NCBI GenBank assembly: GCA_023091735.1
Contig: JALKBU010001373.1
Location: 1 to 11,921 of the forward strand
Length of the DNA: 11,921 nt
Reading direction: 5' to 3'
DNA from: Trichomonas tenax
Taxonomy: Eukaryota; Parabasalia; Trichomonadida; Trichomonadidae
Shown here: in pieces, positions 1 to 6,037 of the stretch
Position numbering within the stretch: the stretch's first letter is position 1
Layout of the letters: the number at the start of each line of letters is the position of its first letter
Translations under genes and position numbers: made by a program
Notes under the pieces: generated by a model
What the model was told of the DNA's origin: nothing
The model's database searches: none
What the model saw: only the letters and a program-made list of their open reading frames with translations

Positions 1-362
1 CAGAGGCATTCTGAAGTGGAAATCTTTGATTTCTTAATGATGGCGTATGAAAGGAAGATCTGTGAGTTTAGCTACTAACATGCGTGGTACCTGTGTCAAT
101 GTAGTCCCCAGTTCTTCCCGTCAGACGGGATTTTGAAATAAAAACTAATACATAATTTGAATGATTATATGACTTTACATGTCAAAAATATTAATATTTT
201 GATAAATAAAACCTGAGATTCTGACAACTTTACATATCAGATAATATCACTTTTTATGTCACTTTTTCATGACAACTTTCGGTACGTGACAATTTTTCAA
301 GAAATAATTGATCCATCGAAAAATATGATGAATGGGACAATAACAAACGAAAATAAAGTTGC
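1..362. other. Left-edge non-coding region with a possible CDS tail and a palindrome
   Basis: Bases 1-130 are clearly less AT-rich than the usual spacer here. On the plus strand, frame 1 is open from the window edge for 25 codons and stops with TAA at 76-78 (peptide ends ...KICEFSY), so it could be the 3' end of a gene whose body lies outside the window; 25 open codons is not enough to prove it. The GC-richer sequence continues past that stop to a perfect palindrome at 116-130 followed by TTTT. From about 135 to 362 the sequence is AT-rich leader of the DHHC gene, with initiator-like TCACTTTTT sequences at 247 and 259. The frame opening at ATG 256 overlaps the DHHC gene out of frame and is not accepted as a gene. 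Confidence 0.4.
116..130. repeat. Perfect 15-nt palindrome (7-bp arms)
   Basis: TCCCGTC-A-GACGGGA is a perfect inverted repeat with a one-base centre; as RNA it would fold as a five-pair GC-rich stem with a 5-nt loop. It sits at the right border of the GC-richer patch and is followed by TTTT. It could be the 3' end of a structured RNA or of a mobile-element remnant; nothing in the sequence decides between these. Confidence 0.5.
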
Positions 363-374
363 TCACTTTTTCAT
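363..374 (+). promoter_or_regulatory. Initiator-like element of the DHHC gene
   Basis: TCACTTTTTCAT agrees with the trichomonad initiator (TCA+1 Py T/A, often followed by TCAT). Starting at the A of TCA (365) gives an 18-nt leader before the ATG at 383, typical of trichomonad mRNAs. The same 12 nt occurs at 259-270. Family knowledge: the initiator in Trichomonas vaginalis lies within about 20 nt of the start codon. The transcription start itself is inferred. Confidence 0.6.
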
Positions 375-382
375 AAAATTTT

Positions 383-1249
383 ATGGTATATTGGGCTCCT
401 TTCAACTGTTCGGATATCACAGCACGGATTATTTTGATTCTCGTCTACTGCGGTGTTACGACAGTGATGATAATGTTCGTTTTCATGAAATACGAAATAT
501 TTAATACAACAGCGCGCGCTTGTTACTTCATTGTTCTATTTTTCTACATTCTATTATCGGTGTTTTGGTTCTGGGCACACATAAATATGTCCTGGATCGA
601 TGCTGGAAGTGTCGAACGTGAAATTGCGGAACACAAAAGGAATTCGTTGTCCGAGGAACTTCAAAACCAAATAAATACGTTCCCTCCTTGTAGTAAATGT
701 CATCTACCTAAGTCACAAAGAACTCATCACTGTTCAACTTGCAACAAATGCTATTTCCGCTTCGATCACCACTGTCCAGCAATTGGCAACTGCGTTGCTC
801 TCAAGAACATGAAACCTTTCATTCTTTTCATGATTTATAGCAGTCTTTTATTTGTCACTGGAGGTGCTGGAGCATTATTGTACCTTGGAACTGATTACAG
901 TGATTTCCAGTTCATTTATTGGATCATCTTTGGTGGTGGTATCCTTATGGGTGCTTACATTACAGGTTTTGGAGTATCATTTTGTCCGAATATCGTTCAT
1001 GACCATACAACGCTTGAAGGAATTGCTAAGATTGATAAAGGCAAGTACAGCATCGATTCTATGTCAAGTTTCAGGCAAATTTTTGGCAAAAATTGGTGGG
1101 AATGGTTCCTTCCAATGCAAAACAAGAATGATGGCTTTGAGTGGGCCAGGTACTATGAAGAGATTGATCAAAGCAATCAAAACACTCTCCGCATTGAACC
1201 TCAACAAAAAGATCCAAATCCTCAACCTCAAGTTGCTTTAACGGCATAA
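383..1249 (+). CDS. DHHC-type palmitoyltransferase (zDHHC protein S-acyltransferase)
   Basis: A 288-residue integral membrane enzyme predicted to transfer palmitate to cysteines of cytosolic or membrane-bound proteins at Golgi, ER or plasma membrane. Hydrophobic segments lie at about 15-36, 46-66, 146-168 and 177-198, the usual four-helix plan with the catalytic loop on the cytosolic side between helices 2 and 3. The zinc-binding Cys-rich domain runs from C103 to F146: C103, C106, H116, C117, C120, C123, the catalytic D128-H-H-C131, C137, N142 and F146. The TTxE motif is TTLE at 209-212, and the following FRQIFGKNWWEWFLP resembles the family's C-terminal aromatic motif. Departures from the consensus are A133 where the post-DHHC Trp is usual, and A139 for Gly. 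The ATG at 383 is chosen because an initiator-like element lies 18 nt upstream and ATG 332 in the same frame hits a stop at once. The Gln/Pro-rich tail after about 263 is probably disordered. Substrates cannot be inferred. Confidence 0.95.
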   Translation: MVYWAPFNCSDITARIILILVYCGVTTVMIMFVFMKYEIFNTTARACYFIVLFFYILLSVFWFWAHINMSWIDAGSVEREIAEHKRNSLSEELQNQINTFPPCSKCHLPKSQRTHHCSTCNKCYFRFDHHCPAIGNCVALKNMKPFILFMIYSSLLFVTGGAGALLYLGTDYSDFQFIYWIIFGGGILMGAYITGFGVSFCPNIVHDHTTLEGIAKIDKGKYSIDSMSSFRQIFGKNWWEWFLPMQNKNDGFEWARYYEEIDQSNQNTLRIEPQQKDPNPQPQVALTA

Positions 1250-1338
1250 TTTAACTGTTAATGTAAATGTTTATTGTTCTGAATTAATAATTTAGTCTAT
1301 TATTTACTAAACAAAACATATATTAATTTTTATTCTAC

Positions 1339-2472
1339 TTACAAGGTTGTTGTTGTCGCCATCGGTGCTCTCTTTGGTTCTACTGTCTGAGAAATGAGAG
1401 TTGTTGCCATTATATAGGTAATATAAATAACCCAAGTTATTGCAGTTAATACCATTGCAAAATAGAGTCCTGGCTTCTGCTCTTTATAGTATTGTCTATC
1501 GCGCTCAATTGGAAGGAAGTGGAGTTCTCCAGCTGATCTCAGACGGCCTTTAAATTTTCTCGCATTTGGTGGATTAAAGTTTACAGCTTTCAGCAGCGGT
1601 AACTCATATTGTGCGACGTTTGCTATCTTAAGAATTCTTGCCTCATGCTCATCGACGTGTGACCAGCCAATATTATATCCTTTGCAAAAGTCTTTTGATA
1701 ATTCGAGTAATGATTCTCTCTGTGATTGTGATAACTCTTTCTTCACAATGAAAATAGCATTCTTTCTTGGCCCTTTATGTAATTTCTTCCATTCCTGGAA
1801 GTCGTATCTGTGATAAATACCGAATTTATTATATTTAATAAATGGAATTAAACCTATATCGAGACCATCGTATTTCTCAACGCAGTATTTGCTTCTGTAG
1901 GCGTAAAGTATTGCCTTTTTAACTGATGGATTAACTCTGTATACGAACGTGTCGTTGTAGATTTTGTAACGAATTGTTAAATTTCGAATTGTTTCTATCC
2001 AACGATGCTTTTCTGATGGAACTTCCAAGAAAAACGCTGTTCCACCATCTGTTGGTTCTACTACCGCTTGATCTAACTCTGATTGATTATATATTTGACG
2101 AAGACTTGGGAAAACCCAGCTATTTATGAATCGTGACCATCCATTTGAGCCTCTTTCGCCTGTTTCGGGCCAATATCTTACATTATCTCCTAAAACAATT
2201 TTGATTGATGGTGTACCATGTATTCTGAAGATTCCACAGTCACTACTTACAGCGCAATCGATCATTGATATGTAAATATCATCTCTGTCGCCGAGTGTTT
2301 TGTCGAAATTCCGGAATCCTTCAGGAAGTCCGTGACAATGTGGGCAATATCGCGAAAAGCAGAGGTTAAATATAGGTTTGTGGAAACTATTGGCTTGCTT
2401 ATATGGGAATTCATTGGCATCGAAGTCCCACCACGTCTGTGCGGAGAACTGGATGAAATACGAAATCAACAT
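1339..2472 (-). CDS. Membrane-anchored thioredoxin/PDI-like protein (TMX-type)
   Basis: A 377-residue protein with a thioredoxin fold near the N-terminus. The redox motif CPHC is at residues 43-46 within FSRYCPHCHGLP, and the cis-proline that completes the active site is P88 in HGTPS. C73 and C79, in IDCAVSSDCG just before the cis-proline, match the spacing seen in PDI-family domains. The hydrophobic start MLISYFIQFSAQ may be a short signal peptide, and a helix at about 335-360 (GLYFAMVLTAITWVIYIT) predicts a type I membrane protein with a short tail ending TTTTL. By family knowledge it would catalyse disulfide exchange in the ER lumen. The middle, about 125-330, is not recognised and may be a second, divergent thioredoxin-like domain. 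The frame stays open upstream to a TTG at 2529 but contains no earlier ATG, and a start-proximal AGTGTCAAA element lies 7 nt before ATG 2472. Third codon positions are AT-rich, unlike the V-ATPase gene. Confidence 0.85.
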   Translation of the reverse strand: MLISYFIQFSAQTWWDFDANEFPYKQANSFHKPIFNLCFSRYCPHCHGLPEGFRNFDKTLGDRDDIYISMIDCAVSSDCGIFRIHGTPSIKIVLGDNVRYWPETGERGSNGWSRFINSWVFPSLRQIYNQSELDQAVVEPTDGGTAFFLEVPSEKHRWIETIRNLTIRYKIYNDTFVYRVNPSVKKAILYAYRSKYCVEKYDGLDIGLIPFIKYNKFGIYHRYDFQEWKKLHKGPRKNAIFIVKKELSQSQRESLLELSKDFCKGYNIGWSHVDEHEARILKIANVAQYELPLLKAVNFNPPNARKFKGRLRSAGELHFLPIERDRQYYKEQKPGLYFAMVLTAITWVIYITYIMATTLISQTVEPKRAPMATTTTL

Positions 2473-2479
2473 TCTAAAT

Positions 2480-2488
2480 TTTGACACT
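2480..2488 (-). promoter_or_regulatory. Start-proximal AGTGTCAAA element of the PDI-like gene
   Basis: On the minus strand AGTGTCAAA lies 7 nt before the ATG at 2472. The equivalent AGTGACAAA is found 6 nt before the V-ATPase ATG and 7 nt before the PHD-gene ATG. The TCAAAAT within it may be the initiator, giving a 10-nt leader. Function is inferred from position and recurrence only. Confidence 0.45.
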
Positions 2489-3083
2489 ATTGATTTTTTA
2501 CATGTCAAAAAACTTATTTTGCTTCTCAAGCACTCTATAATCGATATATGAACTATCGATGGATCAAAAACTTATTTATTGTTGATTTTTTATATAACTA
2601 ATAACTCAAACACAGAATATCTTATCTGTTTATTTCGATATCAAAATCAATATCAAATGTTGCATAGCATTCAATAACGTTTTAAAATTGGAATGAAATT
2701 TTTATGTTATTAACATACATATATATTATATTGGAATAACACAAAGTTTATTTCCAAATATGATTCAATAATAAAAATATAAATGAGTAATTTAAATTTG
2801 CAACTTATGATACTAATGCACTCAACGTATGTGGTATGATTTAGAATGTATAGAAAGATATACTATGATTAATACCCTACTTAATAAAAACAAAGAATTG
2901 AACTATGTTAATAACAATTTGACATGCAATGTTGATGCTACTATTAATGGATATAATGAAATGTTATGATATAATAGAAAAGAAGGAGATTTTGAATTTT
3001 TGCCCTTGTAAAAAATTACATGACAGAAATGTAAGAACTTTACAAAATTTTAGACACTATGAAAAAAGGTGACACAGAGGTCC
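2489..3083. other. AT-rich divergent spacer, no gene seen
   Basis: This spacer separates the starts of the PDI-like gene (minus) and the Nopp140-like gene (plus). It is strongly AT-rich, has several short T and A runs and scattered ATCGAT-type words near 2540-2560 and 2635-2655, and no open frame of convincing length on either strand. Upstream of the Nopp140-like start are GACACTATG at 3054-3062 and AAAGGTGACAC at 3065-3075, loosely related to the start-proximal motif of the other genes. I see no RNA gene or inverted repeat of note. Confidence 0.5.
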
Positions 3084-3090
3084 TCAAAAT
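3084..3090 (+). promoter_or_regulatory. Candidate initiator of the Nopp140-like gene
   Basis: TCAAAAT begins 16 nt before the ATG at 3100; initiation at the A (3086) gives a 14-nt leader. The same heptamer occurs at the equivalent place in the PDI-like gene. If transcription starts here, the short upstream frame at 3059-3103 is outside the mRNA. Confidence 0.35.
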
Positions 3091-3099
3091 CTATCGACG

Positions 3100-5913
3100 A
3101 TGAGTGATTACAGCTATTATTCTGACGTCGAGGAACCAAAGAAAGCCGCCGCCAAGCCACAGCCAGCGAAGAAAGCCGCACCACAAAAGCAACAGGAAGA
3201 ATACTCAGATTATTATTCTGATAACGAAGATGTTCCACCAAAGAAAGCAAATAATGCCACAAAACCAACTCCACAACAAAGCAAGCCGACTACACCAGCT
3301 AAAACAGCAGTAAATACTAAAAAAGATGATGAATATTCATCATATTATTCCGAGGAAGAGAAACCAGCGCCAAAACCAGCTGCCGCTAAACCAACGCCAG
3401 TCAATGCAAACAACAACAAGACCGCTCCAGCGAAAAACCAAGAGTCTGAATATTCATACTCAGAGGAGGAGAAACCAGCTGCCAAACCAACACCAGTAAA
3501 ACCAGCACCCAAGGCTGCTCCAGCACTAGCAAAGAAGCAGGAGTCAGACTACTATTCATATTCTGAAGATGAGAAGCCAGCTCCAAAGCCAGCACCAGCT
3601 AAACCAGCCGCTTCTCCGGCCAAGCCAGCACCAAAAGCTGCTCCAGCGCCAGCCAAGAAGGAGGAATCTGAATACTCATACTCCGAGGAGGAGAAATCAG
3701 CTGCTAAACCAGCACCAGCTAAACCAGCTGCTTCTCCAGCTAAACCAGCACCAGCGAAGAAGGAAGAATCCGAGTACTCATACTACTCTGAAGAGGAGAC
3801 TAAACCAGCTCCAAAAGTCACTCCAGCTAAGCCAGCTCCAGCCCCTGTTAAGAAGGAAGAATCCGAGTACTCATACTACTCCGAAGAGGAGAAGCCAGCT
3901 CCAAAAGCTGCACATGCTAAACCAGCACCAGCCAAGAAGGAAGAGTCAAAGTACTCATATTTTGAGGAGGAGAAGCCAGCTGCCAAGCCAGCACCAAAGG
4001 CTGCACCTGCACCATTTAAACCAGCTCCAGCTAAGAAAGAAGAGTCAGAGTATTCCTACTATTCAGAGGAGGAAACTAAGCCAGTTGCTAAACCGGCTTC
4101 AGCCCCAGTGAAGGCTGCACCAGCGAAGCCAGCTGCTCCAGTAAAGAAGGAGGAGTCTGAATATTCATACTCCGAAGAGGAGAAGCCAGCTGCTAAACCG
4201 GCTCCAAAGGCTGCTGCTGCACCAGCTAAACCTGCTGCTCCAGCTAAGGCCGCACCATCAAAGAATCAGGAATCTGATTACTATTCATATTCTGAGGATG
4301 AGAAGCCAGCTCCTAAGGCCGCTCCTGCCAAGCCAGCTCCAGCGAAGGCTGCACCTGCTAAGAAGGAAGAATCAGAGTACTCATACTACTCTGAAGAGGA
4401 GAAGCAAGCTCCAAAAGCCGCACCAGCTCCAGCCAAGAAGGAGGAATCAGAATATTCCTACTCCGAAGAAGAGAAGCCGGCTGCAAAGCCAGCCGCTTCC
4501 CCAGCCAAGCCAGCTCCAGCACCAAAGGCTGCTCCACCAAAGCCAGCTCCAGCAAAGAAGGAAGAATCTGATTACTACTCATACTCTGAGGATGAGAAAC
4601 CAGCTCCAGCACCAAAGGCTGCTCCTGCTAAACCAGCTCTAGCCAAGAAGGAAGAGTCAGAATATTCTTACTATTCAGAGGAGGAGACCAAGCCAGATGC
4701 TAAACCAGCACCAAAGGCTGCCCCAGCTAAACCAACACCAGCTCCAGCAAAGAAGGAGGAATCAGAATATTCACACTCCGAGGAAGAGAAACCAGCTCCA
4801 AAGGCTGCTCCAGCACCAGCTAAGCCAGTTGCTTCTCCAGCTAAACCAGCACCAGCGAAGAAGGAGGAATCTGACTATTCTTACTATTCAGAGGAGGAGT
4901 CTAAGCCAGCTCCAAAGACCGCTCCAGCTAAACCAGCTGCTGCTCCAGCAAAGAAGGAGGAGTCTGAGTATTCATACTCCGAAGAAGAGAAGCCAGCTGC
5001 CAAACCGGCTCCAAAGGCTGCTGCTGCACCAGCTAAACCAGCTCCAGCCCCAGTGAAGGCAGCTCCAGCTAAACCAGCTGCTGCAAAGAAGGAAGAATCT
5101 GATTACTACTCATACTCTGAGGATGAGAAGCCAGCTGCCAAACCAGCTCCAAAGGCTGCTCCAACAAAACCAACTCCAGCCCCAGTGAAAGCAGCTCCAG
5201 CTAAACCAGCTGCTGCTCCAGCAAAGAAGGAGGAGTCTGAATATTCATATTCCGAGGAGGAGAAGCCAGCTGCCAAACCAGCTCCAAAGGCTGCTCCAAC
5301 AAAACCAACTCCAGCCAAGAAGCAGGAATCTGACTATTCCTACTACTCAGAGGAGGAGACCAAACCAGCGCCAGTTAAGGCCGCTCCAGCTGCACCAGCT
5401 AAGAAGGTGGAGTCAGAATACTCATACTCAGAGGACGAGAAGCCAGTCGCTAAGCCAGTTCCAGTTAAGGAAGTGCCGAAACCAGCTCCACGCCCGAAGC
5501 AGGAGTCGGAATACTCCTACTACTCCGAGGAGGAGACCAAACCCGCTGCTGCTCCAGCTAAGAAGGAGGTTGAAAACAATGATGCAGATTATTCATATTC
5601 ATCAGAAGACGAAGTTGTCGTCAAGGCACTCTCTACAAAGAAGATGTTCGATGTCGAGGAGGGCGAGAAGGTTATGGAAGCTGCCCAAGCAGTGGATCAG
5701 ACACAGCCAAGTGGCAAGAACTTCAACAGCAAGCAGAAATCATACACACAGCAGTCCAACGCTAAGTTTAACAACGCTCGCAGGAAGAACCAGGATGAAT
5801 TGCTCCAGGTTCGTGGACATGATTTCCGTGCAACAAAGGGCAAGTTGAAGAAGAGCGGATCCTATGGTAATGACCGCATTGATATTAACCGTGTTGGAAG
5901 TAAGAAGATTTAG
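3100..5913 (+). CDS. SRP40: Nopp140/Srp40-like nucleolar phosphoprotein with about 25 Tyr-rich acidic repeats
   Basis: A 937-residue low-complexity protein. Residues 1 to about 840 alternate acidic blocks such as ESEYSYYSEEE and ESDYYSYSEDE (about 25 copies) with basic linkers made of Lys, Pro and Ala (KPAPKAAPAKPAPAKK). The C-terminal 50 residues change character: DELLQVRGHDFRATKGKLKK (about 900-919), then SGSYGNDRIDI. This resembles the conserved Srp40/Nopp140 C-terminal domain (pattern L-x-V-R/K-G-x-F-R-x-x-K-x-K-x-K-R/K-x-S-Y-x-G). Nopp140 itself has alternating acidic serine and Lys/Pro/Ala modules, so both architecture and domain agree. By family knowledge it would be a nucleolar/Cajal-body chaperone of box C/D and H/ACA snoRNPs and of Pol I transcription, heavily phosphorylated by CK2; S-x-E-E and S-E-D-E sites are abundant. 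What is unusual is two or three tyrosines in almost every acidic block. Codon use is rather GC-rich at third positions. An alternative is an unrelated repeat protein with a chance C-terminal match, which I consider less likely. Confidence 0.8.
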   Translation: MSDYSYYSDVEEPKKAAAKPQPAKKAAPQKQQEEYSDYYSDNEDVPPKKANNATKPTPQQSKPTTPAKTAVNTKKDDEYSSYYSEEEKPAPKPAAAKPTPVNANNNKTAPAKNQESEYSYSEEEKPAAKPTPVKPAPKAAPALAKKQESDYYSYSEDEKPAPKPAPAKPAASPAKPAPKAAPAPAKKEESEYSYSEEEKSAAKPAPAKPAASPAKPAPAKKEESEYSYYSEEETKPAPKVTPAKPAPAPVKKEESEYSYYSEEEKPAPKAAHAKPAPAKKEESKYSYFEEEKPAAKPAPKAAPAPFKPAPAKKEESEYSYYSEEETKPVAKPASAPVKAAPAKPAAPVKKEESEYSYSEEEKPAAKPAPKAAAAPAKPAAPAKAAPSKNQESDYYSYSEDEKPAPKAAPAKPAPAKAAPAKKEESEYSYYSEEEKQAPKAAPAPAKKEESEYSYSEEEKPAAKPAASPAKPAPAPKAAPPKPAPAKKEESDYYSYSEDEKPAPAPKAAPAKPALAKKEESEYSYYSEEETKPDAKPAPKAAPAKPTPAPAKKEESEYSHSEEEKPAPKAAPAPAKPVASPAKPAPAKKEESDYSYYSEEESKPAPKTAPAKPAAAPAKKEESEYSYSEEEKPAAKPAPKAAAAPAKPAPAPVKAAPAKPAAAKKEESDYYSYSEDEKPAAKPAPKAAPTKPTPAPVKAAPAKPAAAPAKKEESEYSYSEEEKPAAKPAPKAAPTKPTPAKKQESDYSYYSEEETKPAPVKAAPAAPAKKVESEYSYSEDEKPVAKPVPVKEVPKPAPRPKQESEYSYYSEEETKPAAAPAKKEVENNDADYSYSSEDEVVVKALSTKKMFDVEEGEKVMEAAQAVDQTQPSGKNFNSKQKSYTQQSNAKFNNARRKNQDELLQVRGHDFRATKGKLKKSGSYGNDRIDINRVGSKKI
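3190..5570 (+). repeat. Degenerate intragenic tandem repeats coding the acidic/basic modules
   Basis: The coding sequence repeats units of roughly 80-130 bp, each holding an AAGAAGGA(A/G)GA(A/G)TC core, a TACTCATACTC-type Tyr/Ser stretch, GAGGAGAA and several CCAGCTCCA-type Pro/Ala codons. Three acidic variants recur: EYSYSEEEK, DYYSYSEDEK and EYSYYSEEETK. They run in the order A-B-C twice around blocks 11-16, which suggests higher-order duplication. Units are homogenised at DNA level, with synonymous differences, so repeat-unit expansion and contraction is likely. Confidence 0.85.
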
Positions 5914-6037
5914 AGTTTTTTTAATTTAGAATAAAAATATATTTTGAAATATCGATAATTGATTAATGATTTAGTAATAAAAATTAAACTAGCTTTAATT
6001 TTTAAGAAAGTTGAAAGACTAAAATCTAATAAATAGA

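Noticed and set aside
70..82. ACTAACA as a trichomonad intron branch/3' splice signal
   Set aside because: The expected continuation (ACTAACACACAG) is absent and no GTAYGT donor lies upstream within the window.
256..504. 82-codon frame starting at ATG 256
   Set aside because: It overlaps the DHHC gene in another frame, starts inside an initiator-like repeat and has no recognisable domain.
2473..2529. Longer form of the PDI-like protein starting at 2529
   Set aside because: The codon there is TTG, no ATG precedes 2472 in frame, and the promoter-like element lies inside this stretch.
3569..5056. Several long alternative-frame ORFs inside the Nopp140-like gene
   Set aside because: They are Gln/Leu/Arg/His-rich or Gly/Ala/Ser-rich shadows generated by the repeated coding units; frame 1 is the only one with a coherent N- to C-terminus.
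3190..5570. Regular repeats considered as a CRISPR array or satellite
   Set aside because: The repeats keep the reading frame, vary synonymously and have no constant repeat/unique spacer pattern; they are coding modules.
3100..5913. Linker-histone-like or TonB-like K/P/A-rich protein
   Set aside because: The Lys/Pro/Ala linkers alone would allow it, but the alternating acidic blocks and the Srp40-type C-terminus fit Nopp140 better, and there is no winged-helix or membrane segment.
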